From Epiperipatus broadwayi (Eukaryota > Onychophora > Udeonychophora > Euonychophora > Peripatidae): 64,000 nt of DNA. Every line of letters starts with the position of its first letter. Position 1 is the first letter of the stretch. Below are positions 48,028 to 60,323 of this stretch, one piece after another. Where the stretch lies: the NCBI GenBank assembly GCA_028023455.1, contig JAQFVV010012477.1, forward strand, positions 62,001 to 126,000. The letters run 5' to 3'. A model generated the notes under the pieces. The model searched no databases, was not told the DNA's origin, and worked only from the letters and a program-made list of their open reading frames with translations. A program made the translations under genes and the position numbers.

Positions 48028-51000
48028 GTATCTCATGCATCCTCACTTCAGATAATATATGATATAAAATAAAATAGGTTCTATCTCAGTTAATAATTAA
48101 TAACTAAAATATTCAGCATTAAAATCAAAATGTTTCACTAGCTCAAATTTAAAATATGAATAAGGTTCAGTTTATAAAAATGAATTAAATAAATATTTAA
48201 TATTTTCATGAGACTTGAAGTGAAAATACAGGTGACAACATAGATTACATTGAGCCAATATCCTACAGGATACTACCTCAATGGCATAAGAACACTTTCC
48301 CCCCCTTATTACTATTTCAAATAACAAATTCATAGTATTCTTATGACTTTAATAATTTTTACTCACTAAGATTAAACTAATAATTAAATCTTAATCTTCT
48401 ATTTAATAATAATCTAGCTCAATAAAATAATCTCAGGTTCATAAAGTTTATTCTAAGTTAATTTAAAATACGGTAGTAAAATATGAGAAGGGATTTTATG
48501 TCATAATCTACTACACTTAAACTAATAATAATAAATAACAATAATAATATTCTTCATTGTTTAACTAATTCTGTGTATCTTTTCTTTTTACTATAATTTT
48601 ATTACCATAATAAAATAGTGAAATAATATAATATGATCTTATATCTTCATGTAATGATATAATAAATATGTGGCAGCATTTCAATAATCTGACAAACAAA
48701 ATGTGTGTGGCAACTGATAGCATATAATTTAATATAATATTGTGATAACTGATTTATGACCAATAAATAATGTAAGATTATGATTATTTAATTATAATGA
48801 ATACCAATAAAATATTTAAATTCTTAAATAATTCTCTGTTTATCTTTTTGTGCAAAATTATATGTTTGTTTCGATTATTATACATATATCGTGTTTTCAT
48901 GCAGCGATGTGGAGAAATAAATAACTCTGACACAAAATTTTTGAAATAACAAAATTTAACCAAGTTTATTACTAATAACAAATAAATCAACAATTTATTT
49001 ACACTATTTACAGGGATATCCTTAACTTTTTTACTTTACAGTTTGATCTACCGGGTTATAAAAAAAATAATTTATATTTCAATGATGTCTTTATTTAGAT
49101 TTAGGACAAAATTTAAAAAAATGTTACTATTTGGTTTCTCATTATGGTTAACTTATTACAAATAAATTTATCTACTTTATTAGCAACAGCATTTTATCCT
49201 TAATATTATTAATCTATCTTATTTTTTAAAAAAATTCAAAGTTAAAAAAACATTCCATAGAAAACAAAATTTTATAATGAGTATGGATTTCTCAAAAATA
49301 TTAAAAAAAAAAAAATCATCTTGCAAAGTCAAAGATGTTACACAAAGTATTATCCCAAATTAAGTACTAGATTTTAGTATTTATCACACAATGTTTACTA
49401 ATCATAATATATTCCTCTTTAAGCCCTACTTTAGTATGATATAAGTGTAATCATTAATACATGTCTGTTAATCAATAAACAAAAAATATACTATGCATAT
49501 TGTTTACATAATTTACTTTGTACTATTGTATTTTAAAATATGCAATACTTATTTTCTCTTAAAAAAAATAATACTAAAGCATTTAAAATTATTATCCCTT
49601 TAAAGAAAATATCTTTGTTTAGATACCCTATTTAAAAATAAATTATATTTCATTTCCGAAATAAAATTCAAAATATATTCGATGATTCTTTCTTTTCTTA
49701 GGATACTTTGTATCTTCAATTTTAAGTTATAATATTCTGCTCCTTATAAGCAAATAAACTAATCTTATCCAAAAACGATAGCATAACCTAAGTTCTAAAT
49801 TATTTATCATTTCTCTTAAACATATCTTACTAAACGATGCAGTTACATGAAATAAAGATAGCGAAAACAGATGCATAGGATTAAGGAAGAAAGCTAGAGT
49901 ATTACTCTTAACATATCTCAAAATCATGGTACAGTGCAAAGAGGTAGGACATTTATCTGCCTAATATCCTTCAGCTTTATTAGAACATCATTTATATTTA
50001 AAGAAATATAAACACTGTCCAAATAAAATGTGTATCAGTCATAGGGCTTTGTTAACTATGCTGATATTCACATAAAGACTAAATATTATTTCCATTCCTT
50101 ATCATATCCTATTTTTAAAAAAAATACATCATCTTGGTTTCCTGTTCACTAAGTACTTCCAAGCCACTATCTCAACATTATTTCTCAAGATTTTTCTACA
50201 TCTTACATCGATAAATAACTATCTGCATTTACAAAACAATAAATAAAATTCATTAATAGTTAAACAATCTAGCTGTTCCACAAGAAGAGTTTGCTTACTA
50301 CATTATTCTATATGTCTAATCATATACAATCTACTTAGACAAGATTTGAATATCCCATAACATAAAAATTTTAAAATAATCACATAATTATTTGTTATGT
50401 TGGATTATATTACTAATAAAAAAAAAATAATAATAAAAAAATTGTCGTATGCATATTTTCAAATTAATCCTATCTCATAATGTTTTTTAAAATGTTGTAT
50501 AAAATGCGGTATATATAAGTAAAAGAAAAAAAAAACTTTTACACTTCATTCTTCCAATTTATGGATGATCTAAAGAAAACAAAAAAAAATACATTATAAA
50601 TTATCAATAGTTATTATTATTACCAATAACCTTTATCTAGTCATCGTGTTCAGTAGGCTTTTCTTTATCCACTTGAGCATTGCAGATATATAAAAAAAAT
50701 CACACCCATACACTTTATATTAAAATATTTTTAACTAAATTATTAGATTGTTATATTATAAAATTTTAATATTAATAAATTAATGTTTTTATGTTTTTCC
50801 TAATCTTATATAAAAATTTAGATTTAAACTAGGTTAACAAAATAAAAAGAATCAAAACTATAGTTACATATTTTCTTGATGATAATTCCTGACAAGTCCA
50901 AAATGTTTATTATTTTCTCTAGAGTTTTTAGAAATGTTCTCCTCTAAACGCGATAAAGTTTAAAATAAAATAATTATTAATCCATTTAGTAAAATTTAGA

Positions 51001-52893
51001 AAATAATCCTTGGTTTTAATTTTTAGGACGATAATATTAATTAATCCCGTGAAGCTTCTTAATCTTCTCTACCAATATTCTCTGCGTATCCGATGCATCA
51101 ATCCATCTAATTTAACTTTGAAAAATATTCGATAAACTTTTAAGTACTATTTGTATTTCCATGGATCCATTTTTTTTTATTCATCTATGTGTTCAATTCT
51201 ATCTATGTTTCCTTCTTGATACATTTAAACTTTCGTTTGGTATTTTTATATATCATTTTAAAATAAAAACTTCAACATATTTTCCTAGGTTCTTTATTTA
51301 ATTCTTGAAAAATATTTTAAAAAATGTTACCTTCAGAAAGGATATAACATTTTACTCCTTTGAATATCATATTATATAAAATAATCCATGAAATGTAATT
51401 GTCTTATTACTATTTAAAAACAAATCTTGGATCAGCCTATAAATAATACGTTTCAATACATTTTTAGACTCTGTATAATGTCCGAGGTGTGGTTTTTATG
51501 TACCAAAACAGTTCTTCGGTGAAATATTAATAAAACTGTATCAATAAATATTTCAAATATTTTTTCAGCATTACAACTTATATCCATTTTATTCCACGGT
51601 ATATCCATTTCTATTGCGAAGTTAAGGTTAAATTTTTAGATAAAATACGACTGGTAAGTAACTTTTAAAAAATTAGAAAATCATCTCCACAAAGTTTCTA
51701 AATATATAATTTTTTTCTAAAACTTTCTTTTGCAAAACTCTTTAAAATTATTAATTAGTTTTTGCACAATAAACGATAAGAAAGTACCCAAAAAAAAATT
51801 GACTAAAAAAAAATTTTAAAAAATACTTTCTTTTTGATAGTTATAATTTCCTTTCTCCGGTTTCAATACATTATTAATCTCCCCCTATAACTTAGTTACA
51901 ATGATATTTATAGTCTGTAAGAATACCTATTCCTATTGGTTAATTCTTACTTTAGCTTGAAAAAAAATTTACATATTTTCAATTTATAGCAGAATTATAT
52001 TTGAAAATAAAAAATTATGACGTAATGAACTTAAAATATTATTTAAAATATTACTTTTAAATAAATTATTATTTTATTAAAACTATTTAAACATTTACAA
52101 TAACTTTTAAAATAACCTTAAATAACCTATTCCATTTCTTAATATTCAATTTATCTATTTTTATTTAAATAAAATATTTAATTTTTATATTATGAATGTA
52201 TTCGTCTTTATTACATTATTTAAACATGTTATACGATAGTTAACTTAATGTTTAATACTATTTACTTTTATGATAGGCAATAATTCTATCCAATTCTATA
52301 ATATAACTTTTAAAATATTTTAAACTTTGTTATTATTTCAAACAAGCGTGTGTGTGATAGTATACATTAAAAATCACGTGATTAATAACTTTGACAGACG
52401 ATTTTCAATCTATTTCTCTGCCCAGTTTTATAAAATTAATACACTTATTATATTATATAAAATAATTATAAAAAATTTGGAAGAATAATTTAGAAAATAT
52501 AGAACTAGATATAATTTTCACCATCATAAAGTTTATTTTAAAATATACTATATTAATTTTTGCTTATTAAATATGATTATAAATTCAAACATAGCATTTA
52601 TTAACTATAAGTTTTAAACTATTAAAATCGAATTTATTAAATATACTTTTAATTATTTATAGCTGTGTTATTTAATATGGCCAGCTTTTACAACCATATG
52701 CAACAATATTTAAAGCTTTATATAACTATTTTTAAATGATTTTATATACTACGTATTCTCTTTAGCTTCAAATTGTACTTTAAAGATATAATTGACTTAA
52801 TATAATTAATGTATTAAAAGAACATATTCTAAAATTTAAAATTTTTAGTAATTGACTGTTATGAACTATTACCGACCTATAGAAAAGGGTACA
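48017..52893 (-). repeat. 5' LTR of the 13.1-kb element (copy C)
   Basis: 4.88 kb; on the minus strand it starts TGTACCCTTTTC at 52893 and ends AGGTTAGATTA at 48017. It is very similar to copy B along its length apart from a few indels. Confidence 0.88.
51905..51939 (-). promoter_or_regulatory. LTR promoter (CCAAT and TATA box) of the 13.1-kb element
   Basis: On the minus strand CCAAT (51939-51935) is followed by TATAAATA (51912-51905) and a conserved GGGGGAGAT stretch. Transcription would start about 1 kb into the LTR. Confidence 0.6.
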
Positions 52894-52914
52894 ATATATA
52901 TATATATAATAAAA

Positions 52915-55380
52915 TGTAACACAGACAAATAAACACAAAAAAAATATAGAGTTTGTTTTGTTAAATTTAAAATCTATTTATTTGAAGAAATTATAAAGTG
53001 GCACATACATGTATATGACATAATATTCTGTTTACAGGATGTTATTATTACAGAATAAAATCTATTAACCCTTTCACTGATGATTTTAGCTATTGGCCCT
53101 CTACTTAAACTGATTTTTTTAGTTATTGGCCCTCTACTTAAATCTGAGAACAATGTGATTGGTCTGTGTCATTTGCAATCAGTTCTTTTGTTAAAATATT
53201 AATCTAAAATACACAGAATATTTTAATTCAGCTTCTAAAAATTGAATAATTTTAGATTCAAATTGGTTAAATGTAACGAAAAAATAAAAATAATGTTAAT
53301 AACTGTCGAAAAATATAAGAAAAATGTGTAAAAAATAGGTAGCAGTAAAACAAAAGAATTATAACTCAACCAATGATTGTGCCGTTATTCAGATCAACAG
53401 TGGTCGAGTAATTCTCTTTTTATTTCCAGTTTGCTTATTTCTCTTGTAAAATTTAAAATTTTCCAAATCAAACTTTATATTTCCATAAAGTAACATCAAA
53501 TCTTATTTATGAATGTAAAAAATTACGATAGATGTTATTATTTACTTCAATTACGAACGTACACAGCTTCGTTGTCGTGTCTGAATCTTCATTTAGAAAC
53601 ACGCCTTAGGAATTTCATGATTACGTTATGTAGCAATAATTATTTTTATTACGAATATTTCTCCAAATGTATTTTTCTTCTAATATTTAAAATTTTCCGA
53701 GTCAAACTTTATATTTTGATAGAGAACTATATTTTATTATTTGTGAACATAAAAAATTGCAATAAATGTAATTATTACAACAAAATCATTACGAATGTGT
53801 ATAATGTGAATTGTCTTTGTTAGTGTTGCTCGTTTGTCAATCTGTCATTTAGAAACACACCTAGAAGATTTGGTAGTATCCAATCAGAGAACAAAGACAG
53901 AGGGGTGTAACAAGTGGGCTGTCAAAATTATTGATTTTTTTGAAAAAGTATAACGCTATATGCGGATGTTTTTAGAACTAAAATTGAAAGTATGAATTTC
54001 CTATCAAATAAGTCTAAAATGAAGAAATTGCGACCAAAATTGACCAAGAGATGGCGCATGCAAACATTAAACGCATCACATCGCGTCGCATAAAGACAAA
54101 AATTTTTCAAAATACGTGGCGTCTCCGTAACTCTCAGTTAAAAGGTTAAGCAAAATATGTATAAAGTTATTACACTATTTGATTTTGGGTATTTAAAGAT
54201 TGGAAATAATATCCAATCTATTTACTACTGTCTTGACGAGTCTTTGAAATTAAATCAAATGTTTCTGAGTTCACTCTTTGTAGTTATTAATTTTTTTACA
54301 TCTATTCCAATTCCTTGTGTGAACATGGATAAAATCATGAGTCCATTTTGGCTTCCAATTCAATGTTTTAATTAAGAAATTCATCGTTCCATGATTGATC
54401 TGTGGAATGGCAGATGTCAGGCACAGGATTCATTTGTTGTGTATTCTCTCTCTTTTTATATAATATTTAGGGCAATCTGTCTCCTAATATCTTGCATGGC
54501 CTCAAAGGTACAGAAGGAGCTGGAGTCTAACATAGAACCCCAGAATGATGAGAACTATACCCCATGCATTTCATGGAGTTTCCTTTATTTATATTACTTT
54601 TTTCTGGTCAAAAATGATTTTTATATTTCTCTTCTTTTTGCCACGTATTGCCTTCTGCCTCATCTATGCAATAATCAATAGCCAACTGCCAAAAAACAAA
54701 ATGTCCTCTCTCTCAACAATGTTTTATCTCTAGCCAAAATCTTTTTACTCAATACGCGAACAAAGAAAAACCACTTAGCAACTTGGTCTTAACTTTTGCT
54801 AATTTTGGAAATTTCCTCTGATTACGCTTTGTTGTTTACCTCGATAATTAGACAATAGGATTCTCAAGAATTTAATTTCTTAATGGACATTCCACCTGTT
54901 CTTTTTTTTTAGCTAACACTAAAATCATTTCCACAAAGTTTTGAACCTTGATAATATATTAATATTATTAATTTAAATAAAAATCCAACTATTAATTATA
55001 ATACGTTTCAATAACAATACAGTCCATTCGACTAATTGATTTGTGAAAGGTAAACAAAATTCCTTTCTTTTTTTCTTCAAATTTTAAAATATTTGAAAAT
55101 CTTTTGATTTTATTCATTTTTCTTATCCCCTTCAACACAATATTTATTAATATACACATATGCCACAAAATAGAAATAAAAAAAGTGAGAGAAAGAAAGT
55201 AAAATATATACATTAATATTAGTAACCCATCACCGCTATTATTATTATTTACTTAACTATATATGTGTCGCTACATGGTCCTTTCCAAATACACAACTCA
55301 TGAAACAAAACACACACATGCAAACATACATAACCTAATTTACTTCCTTGTAACAGTGTTTGAACCCAGTTCCTGTTACA
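52915..55380 (-). repeat. Gypsy 3' LTR with piggyBac-type MITE inside
   Basis: 2466 bp, or about 1385 bp without the MITE and its extra TTAA, close to the 1397 bp of the other LTR. Both copies share short open frames (about 54.39-54.73 and 60.74-61.08 kb) on the antisense strand, which have diverged and are not considered genes. Confidence 0.88.
53069..54145. mobile_element. piggyBac-type MITE
   Basis: The element starts CCCTTTCACTGA and ends with the inverse of CCTTTTAACTGA (10 of 12 identical), flanked on both sides by TTAA. The other Gypsy LTR has the empty site with a single TTAA (CTATTAAGCAAAAT at about 60.48 kb). It has no transposase. Inside are two short tandem copies of a TTGGCCCTCTACTTAAA unit near the left end, and an imperfect direct duplication of roughly 200 bp (about 53.44-53.64 and 53.67-53.88 kb) sharing TTTAAAATTTTCC and TTTAGAAACAC. 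A 104-codon frame (53509-53823) lies across these repeats and is probably chance. Confidence 0.88.
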
Positions 55381-55390
55381 TTCCCCCCCA
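55381..55390 (-). other. Gypsy polypurine tract
   Basis: TGGGGGGGAA on the minus strand abuts the 3' LTR start TGTAAC. Confidence 0.7.
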
Positions 55391-55450
55391 TTTGAAAGAC
55401 TTCATAATGAGATTCCTCACATTTTGAAGACTAATTCTAACTACTAATCC

Positions 55451-56480
55451 TTATGCCGGCTTTAGCAACTTGGCATTATACTTACCCTTGATTCTTTGTC
55501 TGGTATCCAGCCAAAATGCATTCTGATCTTGACTCTGCACAATGGTAAAAGGGCCATCATATAGGTTGCAAAACTTTTTACATATGAACTTTCCAGGATC
55601 ACTCACCTGAGGTGTTTTTACTAGGACCCTATCATCTAGTTTGAAGTAATGACTAGGCTTCAGGATTCTCTTGTTCTGACATTTGTTTCCTCGGATCATC
55701 TGTTGGCGGGCCAACATGCAATCAGTCTCAGGATTTATGGGTTGGTCTTCGGTTCCTGGTAAATGCTGCCTTCATCAACCATGGTACATGCTTCCCTAAA
55801 TGCAATTACATTGGTGCAAAACCTGAGGACTCATTTATGGACCAATTGATATAGTTCAATACTTGCGGAAAGACCCTTAACCCAGGTCTGATGATTATCA
55901 GGTGTACACATCTAAATAACTGTCCCAGCTCTCACATTACCCTCTCACACAGGTTGGACTGGGCATTATGAATGGAAGTTAATACATGCTATATCCTGTC
56001 TATGTGTCCACCTCTCACATTCACCTGAAGTAAATGGAGTACCGTGGTCTGACAGAATGATTTTTGGCTTTCCCACCAATGGGAAATATTTACTTTTGAG
56101 GTTTTTATTTGTCTCCTTTACATTTTCCTGGGCTACAGGGTATGCAGCCACAAATTTAGAAAACATGTCATATACGACCACCATATATCAGTTTCAGTTA
56201 TACGGTGGAAGTTGTCCATAATTGTCTATGACCATCACTTCTTGAGGTCCATCTAGTATCATGGAGGTCATGGGTGTGGCATAATTTTGGTTCACTGGCT
56301 TGGCCCTCTGACACACCTCACCTTTGTTCAGGATGCTGATAATGTTACTATGCATGCCTGGCCAATAAAACCATTTCTTAATCAGATGCTCTGTTTTGGT
56401 GTCCCATAATGCCCATATAGTTTGCGCAGGTGATTAACAACTGCATCTTTCAAGTGGCCGGGGAGGAATGGTCTCCATTC
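55451..56480 (-). pseudogene. Gypsy integrase (broken)
   Basis: Order on the minus strand: a zinc-binding region (KDAVVNHLRKLYGHYGT and, one frame over, LNKGEVCQRAKP; one Cys of the HHCC set is lost), a core with VIDNYGQLPP (first Asp), ILSDHGTPFTSGE (second Asp) and, after a frameshift, NAQSNLCERVM (Glu). The C-terminal domain is VLVKTPQVSDPGKF followed by FCNLYDGPFTIVQS and GKYNAKLLKPA. The catalytic residues can all still be seen, but several stops and frame changes separate them. Integrase would insert the cDNA into the host genome. Confidence 0.85.
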
Positions 56481-56759
56481 TTTAGGATCACTTCCAATCT
56501 TATATTGAAGGACTTTGTCATGTATTTGATAATTCTCCATCTTCTTTTCTACCCAATTTATAATGACTGGCTTCCCTGCTTCTAATAGGTCTATCAATGG
56601 CACCAGTTTCTCATCACTTCTTTGAAGGTGGGCCAGCTGTTCCAGATCATTCTCTATGCCTTTATTTATGGCCAAGTTGATACCTGCTATGTATACATCA
56701 TCACATTTTAAATGTTGAGGCTGGCATCCAGCAGGATTGTGGCTCAAAATATCAGCTAC

Positions 56760-57220
56760 AATATTCTCTGATCCTTTACAGTAACACACCGTGTAATCAT
56801 ATTCCTGGAGAAACAAATTCCACCATACTAATTAGCTGTTAGTCAAGTAGCTGTGATTGATGAACTCAAGACTCTTGTGATTGGTGATTACAATCACTTT
56901 TGATCCCAGCAAGAGCGGTCTGAACTTCTGAAATGCCCATATAATAGCTAGTGCCTCTTTCTCAGTAGTAGTATAGTTCATATCAGGGCCTTTAAGTAAT
57001 CTGCTTATAAAATATAACACTCTCCCATTTTGCCATCATCCTTGACTTGTGATAATGTAGCCCCGATCCTATACCCACTACTATTGGTCAACACCAAAAA
57101 GGGTTTGTTGAAATAAGGGAATGAGAGCCTCAATTGTTTTAAAAAACCCTCTTCAATGTCTTCAAATGCCTGGTCCTGTTTTCCAGACCACTTCCAAGGA
57201 ACATGGTTCCTTGAAATCAA
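56760..57220 (-). pseudogene. Gypsy RNase H (broken)
   Basis: Fragments read WSGKQDQAFEDIEEGFLKQL, FLVLTNSSGYRIGATLSQ, TTTEKEALAIIWAFQKFRPL and VIVITNHKSLEFI, then YCKGSENIVADILSHNP. These are the standard Ty3/Gypsy RNase H motifs. The catalytic Asp in 'TDAS' and in 'TDHK' are both changed to Asn (TNSS, TNHK), so activity is lost apart from the frame breaks. Confidence 0.85.
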
Positions 57221-57499
57221 CAGTCATTCTGATTTCTCTGTAAATCGCTTCTGGAAATGATGATAAAAATTGCAGAGACATAAAAAGAAACATATTTGTT
57301 TCTTATACTGAGATGTTGGATAATAACTAATGGCAAGAACTTTATTGTGATGAGGTTGAATCTTCTGGCCTTCTACAATGTGACTCAAAAATCCCCTGGG
57401 CTCCTACAATGTGACCCAAAAATGTGACATTTTTCCTACACAAAACACTTTTTTTAGATTTACTTTGATTTCTTTTTTTGGCACTTATCCAGGAAAAGG

Positions 57500-58000
57500 T
57501 TTATTTCTCTGAGATGATCCATTACAGTATATGAGGCTATCAGGACATCATCCACATACATGGTTACCAAATCTTTGACTTCTGAGGATAACACATGATC
57601 CAGGCACCTAATAACCCAAACCCACTGTTTATGAGACTAACAGGCATCTTATTGCATTGGTATGAGTAGCTCTCAAATCTGAAAGCAGTGTACTTATGCT
57701 CTTCAGGGTGTAGCAATATCTGCCAGTAGGTCAAATGTGGAGATTTTCTTTCCATAGAACTTTCCCAGCAATTCCTGCATTGGTGGAGGAACATTGCAAT
57801 CGGGTATAGTTATTTTATTTAATTTTCTGGCATCCAGGCATAAACAAAATTTTCCATTATTCTTTTTTACCTCCACAAGAGGGTTGCAATAGGGTGATGA
57901 ACATTTCAAACACTATTTCCCAATCCATCCACATTCTATCATCTGATCAAGTTGCTTCTTTACCTCTTTTTTGTACTGATGTGGTATAGGGTAAGACCTG
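57500..58000 (-). pseudogene. Gypsy reverse transcriptase (broken)
   Basis: Recognisable motifs are CNPLVEVKKNNGKFCLCLDA, RKLNKITIPD, KKISTFDLLADI, CNKMPVSLINSGFG and, after frameshifts, DHVLSSEVKDLVTMYVDDVL. The YVDD catalytic box is intact at 57547-57558. The 'FDL..GY' motif after the first catalytic Asp has been altered. Frame changes occur near 57.7 and 57.6 kb, so no complete enzyme is made. Confidence 0.88.
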
Positions 58001-58147
58001 GATTGGAAAAGTTGGTCCTGGCTTAATCTAATTCTTTGTTCGAACCCATGGATTGTACTGTGTATATCTCAAAAAACCTGACAATGCCTCATCAATATTT
58101 CTTCAAACTCAGACTCCTTCACTATTTTGGTTTCCTTGACCTTTTCT

Positions 58148-58585
58148 TTAACAAAGGGTCTTCCCCCATTTTGAGTACTTCGATAGAGCCATACAGTACA
58201 CTTGTTCCAAATTCCAGTTCTTCATTTTCATATAACAACAGTCCTTTCTTGTAATTGAGCTACATTTATGCTTGTGCAGGAAATCAGATCCCAATAATGC
58301 CTCATATATCAGTTCTTTCATAACCAAAAAGGTGTGTGAAATGACTTTCTCATTGATCTTTATCTCAGCCCATACCTGTTGGGGCTCTATCTTCACCTTG
58401 CAATTATTTGTTATAGTGACATGGGTTTTTTTTAATGGAAGGACTTGGATCCCTGGCTGTTCCCTTAAGATTTGTTGGTATAGCCTCTCTGATAGAACAG
58501 AAACCTGGCTTCCTGAATCTATGAGTGTTGCTACATTAATATTCCCAAATGTGATCATAATTTTTGGGCATTGTTTGTGGAGCAT
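58148..58585 (-). pseudogene. Gypsy aspartic protease domain
   Basis: A 145-codon open segment contains ATLIDSGSQVSVLSERLYQQ (DSG active site) and YEALLGSDFLHKH (the 'ILG.DFL' flap/end motif). It matches a retroviral-type protease that would act as a dimer to process Gag-Pol. It is open, but the upstream gag and downstream RT frames are broken, so I treat it as part of a dead polyprotein. Confidence 0.85.
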
Positions 58586-58679
58586 ATACTGAAACTCTAT
58601 TTTCCCATGAACATATGAGGTTCCCTATTTGTCCTCCATTTTATGCATAGCTCAAACCTGCTCCATTTCTTTTGTCACT

Positions 58680-59256
58680 TTTCGGTTATTTTCCTCTTCC
58701 TTATGATATTGCTTCTGCCTTCCACCTACATCTCTAGCTTCCTTATCTTTGGGACCCTGCCAATAACTGCTTACCTCAAGCATACTTAACTCTTCATCTA
58801 TCTCCTTAGCTCATTTATCATTCCTTTCCAATATGCACTTCATTGTTAGGCCAATGTTTTGGCATATTATTCCTACTATCTGCTTCTCTGACATCTTGCA
58901 TGCTTCTAAGCTTCTCAACAGAGCCACCTGCCATTTAAAGAACTGTACACAGTTTTCATGCCATGCTCTTGATACTTTTGCCCTATCACCTGCAATTTTA
59001 TTTTTTCTTGCTGGTCTTCTGACCAAAAGGTCTTCTCTAACATTTCTCTGTACTTTCCAAAGCTCTCGGGATGACTAGCTAGTGAGTTCCACCATGTAAG
59101 AGCATGTTCTTCTAGGTGGTTGTAAGCTATGATCACCTTCCCCTTTTCTGGTATTTTATTTATACTAAAATATTTTTGTAAGCTTCCCACATATCTTACT
59201 GGCATTTCCCCCACTTTGCCCTTGAATATTTTGATTTTTACCAGTTGTAATGCCAT
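58680..59256 (-). pseudogene. Gypsy gag (broken)
   Basis: The first frame (59256-58915) reads MALQLVKIKIFKGKVGEMPV and YNHLEEHALTWWNSLASHPE, the typical capsid 'A..WW..L' motif, followed by FGKYREMLEKTFWSEDQQEK. A frameshift near 58.95 kb moves to KWQVALLRSLEACKMSEK (58811 frame), and a stop follows. No CCHC zinc knuckle is visible before the protease. The first ATG is placed after an A-rich leader and is a plausible start. Confidence 0.8.
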
Positions 59257-59369
59257 GATTTTTGTTTGTTTCCCCCTTCACTATTCCTCTCTTTGTTATT
59301 TGTTTTTTAGTTGTATTAGCCATATGTGCCAGGTCCAATGTCCCAGCTCCTTGACCATTTTTGCCACAT

Positions 59370-59412
<43 letters not shown>

Positions 59413-60323
59413 CTATCTGCTTTTCTACTTCAAAGTTTTATATCTCCACTATTTGTTTTCCCATATTATTTTTTCTTGTTTTTCTTTTTTTTTAAAAAAT
59501 ATATATATATATATGTTACCGACGACGAATCCTGTATTTAACAAAAATTTTTTTTTTTGATCAATGCACCCTCTATCTCTTTCAGCTGTATTCACCCCAC
59601 CACTCTCTGTTCTTTGAAAGTCCATCATTGGACATCCATTGTAACTAAACCACACTTTCCTCGTTTACCACACTTTATATCTATTATATGTATCACATTT
59701 ATATTATATATATTATCAGCTAGTTATTGAGATTTGATTTCTGATTGTGCATTTATTTCCAGAGAGGGAATTGACATGCCTACGCATTCATAGTATTTAT
59801 AGCTCCGACCATTCTCTCCCATATGAAATTTTTCCATGTTCTGTGTCATCCTTCCCTTTTTGTGAAGTTTTCCTAATATTCGGTCATTCAAGGGTAAGGA
59901 AAATGAATTCAGCTGCTAAATACAAACATGAATGTACATAAATTAATTCAATTCAGTCCCTCCCAAACTTAATTAACTCTCTCATTGCCCAAATGTATGC
60001 ATTTATGGGCTACGACCCAAGCGCCAATCTTGTTATTTAACAAGAATCGCAGAATTTGCTAACAATAAATTAACTCAATAAATTTTAAGCTTTTGCCCAG
60101 TTTATACTAGCTTATGTTCAGTGATGGTGGCATAATATGCCAGAGAAGAAACGGCAGGTGAATTAAAATCTCTTTCCCTTTCTTTTACCTTAACCTAACA
60201 CACAAACATATGTCAACACACACTCTTAGGAAAGTAATAATGGAATCTATTTCAAAACATACAACACATATTCTAAAGCATACACACACACACACCATAT
60301 ATATATATATATATATAATAAAA
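59257..60323 (-). other. Gypsy 5' leader with (TA)n
   Basis: It lies between the 5' LTR and gag. It contains a (TA)n of about 20 units (59372-59410), a shorter one at 59.50 kb and (TA)n plus (CA)n next to the LTR (60283-60317). No credible primer binding site survives; the microsatellites occupy its place (TGGTGTGTGTG on the minus strand begins where it should be). Confidence 0.55.

Larger units (their letters stand above)
39822..52893 (-). mobile_element. 13.1-kb LTR retrotransposon with 4.9-kb LTRs, no pol
   Basis: Two near-identical direct repeats (39822-44759 and 48017-52893) flank a 3.26-kb internal region. On the minus strand the order is 5' LTR, primer binding site, a 636-codon ORF, an integrase C-terminal remnant, polypurine tract and 3' LTR. 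Protease, reverse transcriptase, RNase H and the integrase core are absent, so mobility must rely on another element's enzymes. The two LTRs differ by scattered substitutions and a few indels (for example about 75 bp missing near 51.27 kb, 30 bp near 49.97 kb, and about 50 bp missing in the left LTR near 43.73 kb), which suggests fairly recent insertion. Both outer ends lie in (TA)n. Size and layout recall plant LARDs, although this is animal-type DNA and has an intact ORF. Confidence 0.88.

Noticed and set aside
53509-53823. 104-codon ORF inside the piggyBac-type MITE
   Set aside because: It spans the internal duplication, has no transposase motif, and its composition is that of AT-rich chance frames.
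54391-54733. Plus-strand ORFs repeated at 60736-61076
   Set aside because: They lie antisense in the two Gypsy LTRs and have diverged with different lengths; similarity reflects LTR homology, not a gene.
58272-58592. 106-codon plus-strand ORF
   Set aside because: Exact antisense of the aspartic protease domain.
59129-59560. 143-codon plus-strand ORF
   Set aside because: Antisense to the Gypsy gag and running through (TA)n repeats (IYIYIY tract).
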